The position numbers and the translations under genes are program-made. This document shows positions 55,867 to 64,000 of a DNA stretch of 64,000 bases, one piece after another. The notes below the pieces were generated by a model that was given only the letters and a program-made list of their open reading frames with translations, ran no database searches and was not told where the DNA came from. Position 1 is the first letter of the stretch, and each line of letters begins with the position of its first letter. This DNA is from Muribaculaceae bacterium (GTDB lineage Bacteria; Bacteroidota; Bacteroidia; Bacteroidales; Muribaculaceae): NCBI GenBank assembly GCA_022508985.1, contig JAFLUA010000005.1:62001-126000 (forward strand), in the 5' to 3' direction.

Positions 55867-58512
55867 TTAAACACCGTCGTGTTTTCCGGTGAGGATACCC
55901 CTTATGTGATGCAATTTAGTGAGAGCTTCGAGCGGCGTAAGGTTGTTAATATCAACGCCAAGCAATTCGTCGCGGACTTGGCTTAAGACCGGGTCGTCGA
56001 GTTGGAAGAAAGATAACTGCATACCGTCGACCATATCGTGCGCCGGAGCTGATATACGCGACTTCGATTTCTTTTTTGCTTTTTTGTCGGTAGCGTCTTC
56101 GGCAGCTTCTTCGAGTTGCGCCAGCACTTCATCGGCGCGTCGCACAATCGATGCCGGCATACCGGCAAGTTTGGCTACGTGTATACCGAAACTATGCTCA
56201 CTACCGCCACGGGCAAGTTTGCGTAGGAACACCACCTTCCCATCTATTTCTTTGACCGACACATTAAAGTTTACGATACGGCCATAGGAGCGTTCCATAT
56301 CGTTTAATTCGTGGTAATGCGTTGCAAATAGTGTTTTGGGGTGCATATTGGCGTACTCGTGTATGTGCTCTACAATAGCCCAGGCTATTGAAATGCCATC
56401 GTAAGTAGAAGTACCGCGACCAAGTTCGTCAAAAAGGATGAGAGAGCGCTCACTCATATTATTGAGAATCGATGCGGCTTCGTTCATTTCAACCATGAAA
56501 GTCGACTCACCCAAAGAGATATTGTCGCTCGCACCTACGCGCGTAAAGATTTTATCAACAACGCCTATTTTAGCACTTTCCGCCGCCACGAAACACCCTA
56601 TTTGAGCCATTATGACATTGAGCGCCGTCTGTCGGAGCAAGGCAGACTTACCGGACATATTAGGCCCTGTTATCATCATAATCTGCGTTGCATTGTTGTT
56701 TAGCTCTACTGTATTTGTTATATAAGGCTCTCCTGGCGGCAACTGCCTTTCAATCACCGGGTGACGCGCTTCAACGAGCTTAAGATCGAGCGAGTCGTCG
56801 ACTATAGGACGATTATATTTATTTTCGATAGCCAAGCGAGTAAAAGCATTCAAAATGTCGAGCCGTGCCAACATTGTTGCATCGAGCTGTATGGCCGGGA
56901 TATATTGGGCTACAGCCGCTACCAACTCGGCGTAGAGCCTATTCTGTATGGCTTCGATTTTTTCTTGCGCACCCAAAATCAGTTCTTCATATTCTTTTAG
57001 CTCGGGCGTAATATAACGTTCGGCGTTAACGAGAGTCTGCTTTCTAATCCATTGAGGCGGCACTTTGTCTTTGTGGGTATTTGTAACCTCTATATAGTAT
57101 CCAAAAACGTTATTATATCCTATTTTGAGCGACGAAATGCCTGTTTGTTCAATTTCACGCGCTTGAAGTCGAGCCAGATAATCTTTACCCTGATATGCAA
57201 TATCGCGCAAGCGGTCGAGCTCGGCATCAACTCCGCGGTTGATAATATCGCCACGCGAGGCCGTTCCGGCGGCATCGGATGGAATTTCGCGTTCAATCCT
57301 CTCTCTCACCACGTCGCACGGGTTAAGCTGGTCGGCGATAGCCACAAGTTGGGGCACGTCGGCCGACTTACAAATATTTTTGAGAGGCGATATTACAGCG
57401 AGTGCGTTTTTTATCTGAATGAGTTCTCTCGGAGAAATGCGCTCACATGCTACTTTTGTAGCAAGGCGCTCGAGGTCGCCCACTTGCTTTAGTAGTTCGG
57501 CAACGGTATCGCGCGCCTCCGGATTACGGAAGAAATATTCGACGACATCGAGGCGCTCGTTAATAGCTTTCGGGTCGCGCAAAGGCATTTGTAACCAACG
57601 GCGCAACAAGCGCGCCCCCATAGGAGATAGCGTGCAGTCGATTATACCGAGCAAACTTTTGCCATCGCTATCGAGAGGTTGAAAAAGTTCGAGATTACGG
57701 ATTGTAAATCTGTCGAGCCGTACGTAACGTTCTTCCTCGATTCTCGATATAGAATTTATGTGAGAATTTCTGGTGTGCTGAGTAAGGTCGAGATAATGGA
57801 GAATTGCACCGGCAGCTATTATAGCCGCATGCATCGTATCTATTCCGAAGCCCTTCAATGATGTAGTACCAAACTGCTTGCGAAGCCTCTCGTCGGCCGC
57901 CTCGAGCGTAAAAAGCCAATCTTCCATTTCGTAGCATAGATATTGCTGCGAAAGCACCTCGGAGGCGTGAGCTTTTAAGCCTCGTTGCAGTAGCAATTCT
58001 TTTGGGGCAAGCGTACCCAATGTTTTATCGATGTAGTCGATAGCACCCTCTGCTGCAAGGAACTCCCCGGTGGAAATATCGAGCAAAGCGAGGCCACAAG
58101 CTGTTTTGCCAAAATGCACTGCCGCGAGGAAATTGTTTTCGCGCCGCGACAACACATTGTCGTTCATTGCGACACCTGGCGTCACCAACTCGGTAATACC
58201 TCGTTTGACGAGTTTCTTAGTAAGTTTAGGGTCTTCCAGTTGCTCGCAAATAGCGACACGTCTACCGGCCCTAACCAACTTAGGCAAATAAGTGTCGAGG
58301 GCATGATGCGGGAAACCGGCAAGCTCGACAAACTGTGCAGAGCCATTAGCACGTCGAGTAAGAGTTATGCCTAAAATTTCGGATGCAGCGATAGCATCGT
58401 CGGAGAAAGTCTCGTAGAAATCGCCCACGCGGAAAAGCAATATAGCATCGGGATGTTTTGCCTTCATCTCGGTGTATTGCTTCATCAATGGTGTTTCTAC
58501 ATACTTTGCCAC
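55867..58512 (-). CDS. mutS: DNA mismatch repair protein MutS
   Basis: An 881-residue mismatch sensor. The mismatch-wedge motif Phe-x-Glu is Phe32-Tyr-Glu34 (GDFYETF). The connector, core and clamp domains follow. The ATPase domain has Walker [10 protein letters not shown] (about 615-625), [14 protein letters not shown] and ATHYHEL. The helix-turn-helix tail with Lys-rich segment [10 protein letters not shown] and the C-terminal dimer region are present. It starts 4 nt after a small membrane protein gene at the end of the alaS unit. Confidence 0.97.
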   Translation of the reverse strand: MAKYVETPLMKQYTEMKAKHPDAILLFRVGDFYETFSDDAIAASEILGITLTRRANGSAQFVELAGFPHHALDTYLPKLVRAGRRVAICEQLEDPKLTKKLVKRGITELVTPGVAMNDNVLSRRENNFLAAVHFGKTACGLALLDISTGEFLAAEGAIDYIDKTLGTLAPKELLLQRGLKAHASEVLSQQYLCYEMEDWLFTLEAADERLRKQFGTTSLKGFGIDTMHAAIIAAGAILHYLDLTQHTRNSHINSISRIEEERYVRLDRFTIRNLELFQPLDSDGKSLLGIIDCTLSPMGARLLRRWLQMPLRDPKAINERLDVVEYFFRNPEARDTVAELLKQVGDLERLATKVACERISPRELIQIKNALAVISPLKNICKSADVPQLVAIADQLNPCDVVRERIEREIPSDAAGTASRGDIINRGVDAELDRLRDIAYQGKDYLARLQAREIEQTGISSLKIGYNNVFGYYIEVTNTHKDKVPPQWIRKQTLVNAERYITPELKEYEELILGAQEKIEAIQNRLYAELVAAVAQYIPAIQLDATMLARLDILNAFTRLAIENKYNRPIVDDSLDLKLVEARHPVIERQLPPGEPYITNTVELNNNATQIMMITGPNMSGKSALLRQTALNVIMAQIGCFVAAESAKIGVVDKIFTRVGASDNISLGESTFMVEMNEAASILNNMSERSLILFDELGRGTSTYDGISIAWAIVEHIHEYANMHPKTLFATHYHELNDMERSYGRIVNFNVSVKEIDGKVVFLRKLARGGSEHSFGIHVAKLAGMPASIVRRADEVLAQLEEAAEDATDKKAKKKSKSRISAPAHDMVDGMQLSFFQLDDPVLSQVRDELLGVDINNLTPLEALTKLHHIRGILTGKHDGV

Positions 58513-58515
58513 GTC

Positions 58516-58959
58516 TTACTGATCTTTAGAATTTTCGTGTTCGAGTTTTGTTTCACGCAATGGGATCGCTATTGAGGTGTAAATCTGTATAGCTGCACCG
58601 GCAAGGGTAAAGGCGAGCCAATCGCGCAACGCGGCCGACTGATAGAATAGAAAGAAGGAAGCGACACAGAAAAACAAAGCGCTCCAGCTCTCAATGCGGT
58701 GAAGACGTTTGAGTCGAAAGTCGGGGCCTTTATATGGTGTGAACAAGCGCACTAAAAATAACGCGGCGGCACCTATTGCATAGATATAGCGATAAGCAGG
58801 GTCGGTCCACGCTATTCCATGCAAAAAGAAGGGCACTAAGGTTGCGAATAGCACCAATAAAAGTGCCATAGGCGCGCCAATAGTGGCGACTTGAGCATTT
58901 TTAACGCTGTTGGCCCCTTGTTTATAACTATCAGTCTTCAATTGGTTGTGGTGTTTCAT
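58516..58959 (-). CDS. Small membrane protein, unknown function
   Basis: About 147 residues from the ATG at 58959 (the longer frame begins with GTG). It has four membrane helices (about 29-50, 56-75, 89-105, 108-127). A basic loop between helices 2 and 3 (RLKRLHRIESWS) and a charged C-terminal tail suggest an inner membrane location. Its start overlaps the ftsB-like gene by 29 nt, and mutS follows 3 nt after its stop. I do not recognise the family. Confidence 0.8.
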   Translation of the reverse strand: MKHHNQLKTDSYKQGANSVKNAQVATIGAPMALLLVLFATLVPFFLHGIAWTDPAYRYIYAIGAAALFLVRLFTPYKGPDFRLKRLHRIESWSALFFCVASFFLFYQSAALRDWLAFTLAGAAIQIYTSIAIPLRETKLEHENSKDQ

Positions 58960-59257
58960 TGAAAATAAATACATCTTCGCTTGCACGCTTCATTCCATAT
59001 TGCTCGCGCACCACTTGCTCCATCAAAGCAGGGTCGGAAGCCAAGCGACGATTCAAATCGCGATAGTATAACATAGTGTCGCGGTTGGCAGCGAGCTCTG
59101 CTCTAAGGCTGTCGATAGTGCGATCGTATTCGATACTGCGAAACACAGAATTTTCTCCGGCAAAAATAATATATGCCACCACGATGATACATATTATCGT
59201 CACTGGCGAGAGAAAGCGCTTCGACCAACTTAGGAATGATGAAAGATTTTTGTTCAT
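58931..59257 (-). CDS. FtsB/DivIC septum formation initiator family protein
   Basis: A 108-residue bitopic protein. A short cytosolic start and one membrane helix (about 16-34) are followed by a periplasmic coiled coil (DRTIDSLRAELAANRDTMLYY) and the family's final EQVVREQYGMKRASEDVFIF. FtsB-like proteins join FtsL and FtsQ in the division complex. It has its own -7 promoter box directly upstream and overlaps the next gene. Confidence 0.9.
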   Translation of the reverse strand: MNKNLSSFLSWSKRFLSPVTIICIIVVAYIIFAGENSVFRSIEYDRTIDSLRAELAANRDTMLYYRDLNRRLASDPALMEQVVREQYGMKRASEDVFIFNETPQPIED

Positions 59258-59261
59258 AACG

Positions 59262-59269
59262 CAAAGGTA
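59262..59269 (-). promoter_or_regulatory. -7 promoter element, start codon 4 nt downstream (ftsB-like)
   Basis: On the minus strand TACCTTTG lies 4 nt before the ATG at 59257, the same spacing as for the TPR gene at 650. It suggests a leaderless internal transcript for the ftsB-like gene, the membrane protein and mutS. The -33 box is weak. Confidence 0.45.
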
Positions 59270-59280
59270 AACAAAAATTT

Positions 59281-60864
59281 TTATTCGTGTTTAGTCGGTG
59301 CCGGCGGATAGTCGATAGTGTAATGCAGGCCTCTTGACTCATGGCGCTCTTTGGCCTGTCGCATAATAAGATATCCGACGTTAATGATATTTCTCAACTC
59401 GCATATCTCCCTTGAAGCTTTAGAGCACTTGAAGAGTTTTTCGGTTTCTTCGTAAAGAATATCGAGACGATTCCAAGCTCTGTCGAGGCGCAGATTAGAA
59501 CGCACGATACCTACATAAGTACCCATAATCTGGTTTACTTCTCTAATGCTCTGCGTTATCAACACCATTTCTTCGTTGTGTCGTGTTCCATCGTCGTTCC
59601 AATCGGGGATATCAGTGCGGAAGGAGATGTGACCAATTTGGTCGGAGGCATGGCGGGCTGCTGCGTCGGCATAGACTACAGCCTCTATAAGCGAGTTGGA
59701 CGCCAATCTATTACCGCCGTGCAAACCGGTGCACGAGCATTCGCCCAGTGCATAAAGTCTACTTATCGACGACTCGCCATTAAGGTCTACCTTTATTCCG
59801 CCGCAGAGGTAGTGAGCAGCCGGAGCCACCGGGATGTAGTCTTTTGTTATATCAATGCCGAGCGACAAGCATTTACGGTAAATATTCGGGAAATGCTTCT
59901 TAGTCTCTTCGGGGTCTTTGTGAGTAACATCGAGGTAAACATGGTCGTCGCCATAAAGTTTCATTTCCGAGTCGATGGCACGAGCTACAATGTCGCGAGG
60001 AGCGAGCGATAGTCGCTCGTCGTATTTGTGCATAAATTCCTCGCCTTTGAGGTTTCTAAGGACAGCTCCATACCCTCTCATGGCCTCGGTGATGAGGAAT
60101 GAGGGTCTGTCGCCGGGATGGAACAAGGCTGTCGGGTGGAACTGAATAAATTCCATATCGGCAACTGTTCCCTTAGCGCGATAAACCATTGCGATACCAT
60201 CGCCTGTAGCGACAAGAGGGTTAGTGGTGGTGAGGTAAACAGCGCCCACGCCACCTGTTGCCATAACGGTAACTCTTGCCTGGAACGTGTCGACGCGGCC
60301 TTTCGCTAAGTCGAGGACATATGCTCCATAACAAGTTATGTCGGGAGTGCGACGTGTTACTATCTTGCCGAGGTGGTGCTGCGTGATAATTTCAATAGCG
60401 AAATGATTTTCAAATATGTCGATATAAGGACATTTCTTCACAGCCTCGATAAGGCTTTCTTGAATTTCGAAACCGGTGTTGTCGGCATGGTGAAGGATGC
60501 GAAATTCCGAGTGCCCACCTTCGCGGTGAAGGTCGAAAGAGCCATCTTCTTTTTTATCAAAATCGACGCCCCACTCAAGGAGTTGGCGAATCTGTTCGGG
60601 CGCTCCTTTCACTACTTTTTCGACGGCTTTAGGGTCGCTGAGCCAATCACCGGCTACCATAGTGTCGTGAATATGTTTTTCGAAATCGTCTACTTCGAGG
60701 TTGGTAACCGAAGCAACTCCTCCTTGAGCCAAAGCAGTATTAGCCTCGTCGAGAGTCGTTTTACATACCAAAGCAACACGGACGCCTTCGTGAGCCACTT
60801 TCAAGGCAAAGCTCATGCCTGCAATGCCAGAACCTATTACAAGATAGTCGTATTCGTATCTCAT
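59281..60864 (-). CDS. nadB: L-aspartate oxidase
   Basis: A 527-residue flavoenzyme that oxidises aspartate to iminoaspartate, the first step of NAD synthesis. The FAD loop is VIGSGIAGM (9-17). ALAQGGVASV, the active-site block HREGGHSEFRILHHAD, FHPTAL and GEcSCTGLHGGNRLASNS-type sequence (GECSCTGLHGGNRLASNSL) are present. The C-terminal three-helix domain is complete. nadA and nadC are not adjacent. It follows alaS by 28 nt. Confidence 0.95.
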   Translation of the reverse strand: MRYEYDYLVIGSGIAGMSFALKVAHEGVRVALVCKTTLDEANTALAQGGVASVTNLEVDDFEKHIHDTMVAGDWLSDPKAVEKVVKGAPEQIRQLLEWGVDFDKKEDGSFDLHREGGHSEFRILHHADNTGFEIQESLIEAVKKCPYIDIFENHFAIEIITQHHLGKIVTRRTPDITCYGAYVLDLAKGRVDTFQARVTVMATGGVGAVYLTTTNPLVATGDGIAMVYRAKGTVADMEFIQFHPTALFHPGDRPSFLITEAMRGYGAVLRNLKGEEFMHKYDERLSLAPRDIVARAIDSEMKLYGDDHVYLDVTHKDPEETKKHFPNIYRKCLSLGIDITKDYIPVAPAAHYLCGGIKVDLNGESSISRLYALGECSCTGLHGGNRLASNSLIEAVVYADAAARHASDQIGHISFRTDIPDWNDDGTRHNEEMVLITQSIREVNQIMGTYVGIVRSNLRLDRAWNRLDILYEETEKLFKCSKASREICELRNIINVGYLIMRQAKERHESRGLHYTIDYPPAPTKHE

Positions 60865-60892
60865 TTTGTAAGGATTTATCTCACAATAAAAC

Positions 60893-63520
60893 TTATCCTA
60901 TAGTATTAATCATCTGGTTAAGCGCGTCTTGGATGCCGCTGGCATCTTTACCACCGGCTTGTGCAAAACCGGGTTGTCCGCCGCCACCGCCTTTGATATT
61001 TTTCGCAGCTTCACGCACTATAAGCGACGCATTAAGGCCACTCTTAGCGAGGTCGTCGGTGAGAGCTACCGTTAGGAGTGGTTTATCGGCATTGTCAACC
61101 GTTGCAGCCACAAAAGCCGTTGCCTCGGTCGATATATAACGTACGGCAAAAGCGACACCTTTTACCACATCGGGAATTTGCTTGCCGGAGAGAGTTACAA
61201 GCTTAATTCCGGTAGCGGTTGTTGCGGCATTGTCGACGAGTTTTCGAGCCACCGCATCAATACGTTCTTTCACATGCTCTTCAACCTGACGTCGCAAATC
61301 GGCATTTTCTTCAATTGACTTACGAAGTGCGCCGAGGAGGTCGGGGGTGTTATTGAATAGTGCCGCGATATTTTTGAGCGTGCTCTCTATTTCGTGCAAC
61401 ATTTTTTCGACAGCGGGCCCTGTTATAGCCTCGATACGACGTATTCCGGCAGCAATGCTCGATTCAGATATTATTTTAATCATACCTATATTGCCGGTAT
61501 TATCAACGTGGGTGCCACCGCACAGCTCAACCGAGTCGCCATATCGGATAACTCTCACTTCGTCGCCATATTTTTCGCCAAAGAGAGCCATAGCGCCCAT
61601 TTCGCGTGCGTCGGCAATAGGTACGCATCGTTTTTCGTCACGCGGTATTGCAAGTCGTACATAAGCATTGGCTTTCCGCTCTACTGCCTCTATTTCTTCA
61701 GGAGTGAGCTTCTGGAAATGTGAGAAGTCGAAACGCAAGATGTCGGGAGATACCATCGAGCCTTTTTGTTCGACATGAGTACCGAGCACCTCTCGAAGGG
61801 CGTGGTGCAGCAGGTGCGTCGCCGTATGATTTCGCGACACAGCCTCGCGCGCCTCGGCATTGATGGCGGCTTTGAATGTAGCATTGACATCTGCCGGCAA
61901 TGCTTTTACGAGGTGCACGCCAACACCGTTTTCACGTTTTGTATCGAAAACTTCTACGACGGCACCGGTAGCGATATCGGTAAGGGTACCTCGGTCGCCA
62001 ACCTGACCGCCCATTTCGGCGTAAAACGGAGTCGCTGTCAAAATTATCTGATAATACTCTTTATTTTTTTGTTTGACATGGCGATAACGCAAGATTTTAG
62101 CCTCACATTCAGCGTTGTCATATCCCACAAACTCTTGTTCGCCTTCGTTTACGATAACCCAATCGGCAGCCTCAACGGCGGCGGCGCTACGAGCACGCTC
62201 TTTCTGTGCTGCCATTTCTTTATCGAAGCCGTCGAGGTCGGCAGTCATGCCGTAATCTTTTAATATCAATTGAGTTAGGTCGAGCGGAAACCCATAGGTG
62301 TCGTAGAGTGTAAATGCTTGTTTTCCGGATATTTCGGTTTTACCTTCGGCTTTAGCCGCCTTTACAGCTTCGTCAAGCAGATGAATACCGTTTTCGAGGG
62401 TGCGCAGGAACGCATCTTCTTCCTCTTTTATAACTCTCATAATGAGGTCTCTGTTAGCGGCTAACTCAGGGTAAGCATCGCCCATATTTTCGATCAAAGT
62501 GTCGACAAGGCGATACATAAATGCCTGCTTTTGCTCTAAGAAGGTGTAGGCGTACCGAACGGCACGGCGTAATATGCGTCGGATTACGTATCCGGCTTTA
62601 GCATTCGACGGCAGTTGGTTGTCGGCGATGGAGAAGGCGATTGTTCTGATATGGTCGGCAATTACTCTCATTGCCACGTCGACTTGTCGATCTTTGCCAT
62701 ACACTTTACCGGATAGCGATGCTATTTTAGCGATAAGAGGAGTGAAAACATCGGTATCATAGTTAGATGTTTTTCCTTGCAGCGCCATGCAAAGTCTTTC
62801 AAAGCCCATGCCTGTGTCGATAACTTTTTCGGGGAGAGGTTCGAGCGAGCCATCAGCTTTGCGATTATACTGCATAAACACTAAGTTCCATATCTCTATC
62901 ACCTGGGGGTTATCACTGTTTACGAGCGAAGCGCCGTCGACGGCAGCGCGTTCGCTGTCGCTACGAAGGTCGATATGTATTTCCGAGCAAGGGCCGCAAG
63001 GGCCGGTGTCGCCCATCTCCCAGAAGTTATCGTGCTTGCTGCCATTCAGGATATGGCTTTGGGGGAGGTGCTTGGCCCATATTGCAGCTGCTTCGTTATC
63101 TCTGTCGAGACCTTCGTCGGGAGCTCCCTCAAAGACTGTTGCATACAGTCTTTCGGGGTTAAGACCCAGAACATCAACAAGATATTCCCATGCCATATCA
63201 ATAGCCTCGGCCTTGAAATAATCGCCAAACGACCAATTGCCGAGCATCTCGAACATAGTGTGGTGATAAGTGTCGAGGCCAACCTCTTCGAGGTCGTTAT
63301 GCTTACCGCTAACGCGCAGGCACTTCTGCGAGTCGGCAACGCGTCGGTATTTAGGCACCACGGTGCCCAAAATAATATCCTTAAATTGATTCATTCCGGC
63401 GTTGGTAAACATCAGCGTCGGGTCGTCTTTGATAACCATAGGTGCCGATGGCACGATACGGTGTGATTTCGATTCAAAAAAATCTTTGAACGATTGGCGT
63501 ATTTCCTTTGCGGTAAGCAT
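60893..63520 (-). CDS. alaS: Alanine-tRNA ligase
   Basis: An 875-residue class II enzyme. The catalytic domain has the motif region [31 protein letters not shown] at its start and DTGMGFERL further on. The editing domain has the zinc motif HTATHLL (about 567) and [13 protein letters not shown] (about 665), which clear Ser and Gly mischarging. The C-terminal C-Ala domain with [16 protein letters not shown] is complete. First gene of alaS-nadB-ftsB-like-membrane protein-mutS. Confidence 0.97.
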   Translation of the reverse strand: MLTAKEIRQSFKDFFESKSHRIVPSAPMVIKDDPTLMFTNAGMNQFKDIILGTVVPKYRRVADSQKCLRVSGKHNDLEEVGLDTYHHTMFEMLGNWSFGDYFKAEAIDMAWEYLVDVLGLNPERLYATVFEGAPDEGLDRDNEAAAIWAKHLPQSHILNGSKHDNFWEMGDTGPCGPCSEIHIDLRSDSERAAVDGASLVNSDNPQVIEIWNLVFMQYNRKADGSLEPLPEKVIDTGMGFERLCMALQGKTSNYDTDVFTPLIAKIASLSGKVYGKDRQVDVAMRVIADHIRTIAFSIADNQLPSNAKAGYVIRRILRRAVRYAYTFLEQKQAFMYRLVDTLIENMGDAYPELAANRDLIMRVIKEEEDAFLRTLENGIHLLDEAVKAAKAEGKTEISGKQAFTLYDTYGFPLDLTQLILKDYGMTADLDGFDKEMAAQKERARSAAAVEAADWVIVNEGEQEFVGYDNAECEAKILRYRHVKQKNKEYYQIILTATPFYAEMGGQVGDRGTLTDIATGAVVEVFDTKRENGVGVHLVKALPADVNATFKAAINAEAREAVSRNHTATHLLHHALREVLGTHVEQKGSMVSPDILRFDFSHFQKLTPEEIEAVERKANAYVRLAIPRDEKRCVPIADAREMGAMALFGEKYGDEVRVIRYGDSVELCGGTHVDNTGNIGMIKIISESSIAAGIRRIEAITGPAVEKMLHEIESTLKNIAALFNNTPDLLGALRKSIEENADLRRQVEEHVKERIDAVARKLVDNAATTATGIKLVTLSGKQIPDVVKGVAFAVRYISTEATAFVAATVDNADKPLLTVALTDDLAKSGLNASLIVREAAKNIKGGGGGQPGFAQAGGKDASGIQDALNQMINTIG

Positions 63521-63569
63521 ATTATATATGTTTTTCAGATTTTAGCTCTACAAATTCATGCAAATTTGT

Positions 63570-63577
63570 TATCTTTG
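63570..63577 (+). promoter_or_regulatory. -7 promoter element for the M23 peptidase gene
   Basis: TATCTTTG matches TAnnTTTG, about 87 nt before the GTG start at 63664. The -33 box is weak. Confidence 0.5.
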
Positions 63578-63589
63578 CAATTCAATCGG

Positions 63590-63597
63590 CAAATTTA
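63590..63597 (-). promoter_or_regulatory. -7 promoter element for alaS
   Basis: On the minus strand TAAATTTG matches TAnnTTTG, with CTTG 20 nt upstream as a partial -33 box. The leader to the alaS ATG would be about 65 nt. Confidence 0.5.
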
Positions 63598-63663
63598 CTC
63601 CAATTTTTGCACATCTGCAAGAGTAAACAAACGGCCTTTTAATTAATAAATTTGCTACGATAA

Positions 63664-64000
63664 GTGAGTCAAAAAGTATTCTACCGATACAACCCCGCCT
63701 CCGAGCAATATGAGCGCGTCTATCCCGACCGTAGAAAGCGTATAGCGACAGTTATGCGTCCTTATCTATGGGCAGTGCTTATCGTTGCCTCCTTTGCCAT
63801 AGGCTTGTATTATATGGTAGAACTACCGCGCGAACGAGCTTTACGCGAACGAACCGAGCATCTGCAACGGCGTGTAGAACTTCTCAACCGCCGAGCCGAC
63901 CATGCCCTCGCCGTTATGGAAGACCTTGCAGAGCGCGACAACAACTTCTATCGCGTAATGATGCAGGCCGAACCTCTTACCCCGGCGCAACGATATGCGG
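63664..64000 (+). CDS. M23-type cell-wall peptidase, N-terminus only
   Basis: An open frame from GTG at 63664 runs off the right edge with 112 codons visible. A short basic cytosolic start (VFYRYNPASEQYERVYPDRR) is followed by one membrane helix (about 33-50) and then a periplasmic coiled coil (LRERTEHLQRRVELLNRRAD). This is the usual beginning of Bacteroidales M23 (LytM-type) peptidases that lie divergent from alaS. The catalytic domain is outside the window, so the call rests on layout and context. Confidence 0.7.
   Translation, partial: MSQKVFYRYNPASEQYERVYPDRRKRIATVMRPYLWAVLIVASFAIGLYYMVELPRERALRERTEHLQRRVELLNRRADHALAVMEDLAERDNNFYRVMMQAEPLTPAQRYA

Overview
The window is a gene-dense stretch of chromosome from a member of the Bacteroidales, possibly a Muribaculaceae-like gut lineage (family-level placement is tentative). 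The evidence is the Bacteroidetes-type promoter (-33 TTTG, about 19-20 nt, -7 TAnnTTTG) in front of many genes, the lack of Shine-Dalgarno sequences, the fused NuoCD, a complex I locus without NuoE/F/G, the atpDC-BEFHAG gene order, a DAHP synthase with a C-terminal chorismate mutase, and Bacteroidales-restricted families such as DUF4831 and a DUF4906-like lipoprotein. No insertion sequence, prophage, integrase, CRISPR array or rRNA operon was seen, and every gene that lies wholly inside the window looks intact. No gene-free stretch exceeds 300 bases.

Layout. 1-583: start of a SpoU/TrmH RNA methyltransferase running off the left edge. 650-913: small TPR-like protein. 929-7823 (minus): dnaE, trxA, nnrDE and a DUF4831 gene in one unit. 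7978-8247: TSCPD protein. 8321-8404: tRNA-Leu(UAA), divergent from a run of plus-strand genes: class A PBP, speA, truA and upp (8498-14244). 14341-31480 (minus): one 17-kb block of 18 respiratory genes, nuoA-B-CD-H, then the complete atpD-C-B-E-F-H-A-G operon, then nuoI-J-K-L-M-N. 31684-36033: membrane and envelope genes (GlsB-like, holin-like, two YtxH, HtrA protease, RNA polymerase omega, BamD). 36138-41760: yicC, then tsaB-tsaC, a sugar-phosphate transferase and a CLC protein. 41757-53083 (minus): large surface lipoprotein, orphan histidine kinase, polA, asnS, a DMT protein and an RluB-type pseudouridine synthase with a repeat-rich tail. 53367-55800 (plus): DAHP synthase/chorismate mutase and a metallophosphoesterase. 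55867-63520 (minus): alaS, nadB, ftsB-like, a membrane protein and mutS. 63664 to the right edge: start of an M23 peptidase.

The most striking feature is the ATP synthase operon lying between nuoH and nuoI, with tight spacing and no visible terminator at either junction. This would couple production of a proton-pumping 11-subunit complex I and of the F1Fo ATP synthase. The c subunit lacks the Na+ ligands, so both machines probably use protons. Other points worth a second look: PolA has lost the DxE exonuclease motif while the DnaE PHP domain keeps all nine metal ligands; the CLC protein has a channel-like Val at the proton-glutamate position; the NnrE half of the NAD(P)HX repair enzyme is degenerate; short repeats flank the histidine kinase; and RluB carries 78-bp in-gene tandem repeats. 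All functional statements are read from sequence and memory of the families; no database search was run.
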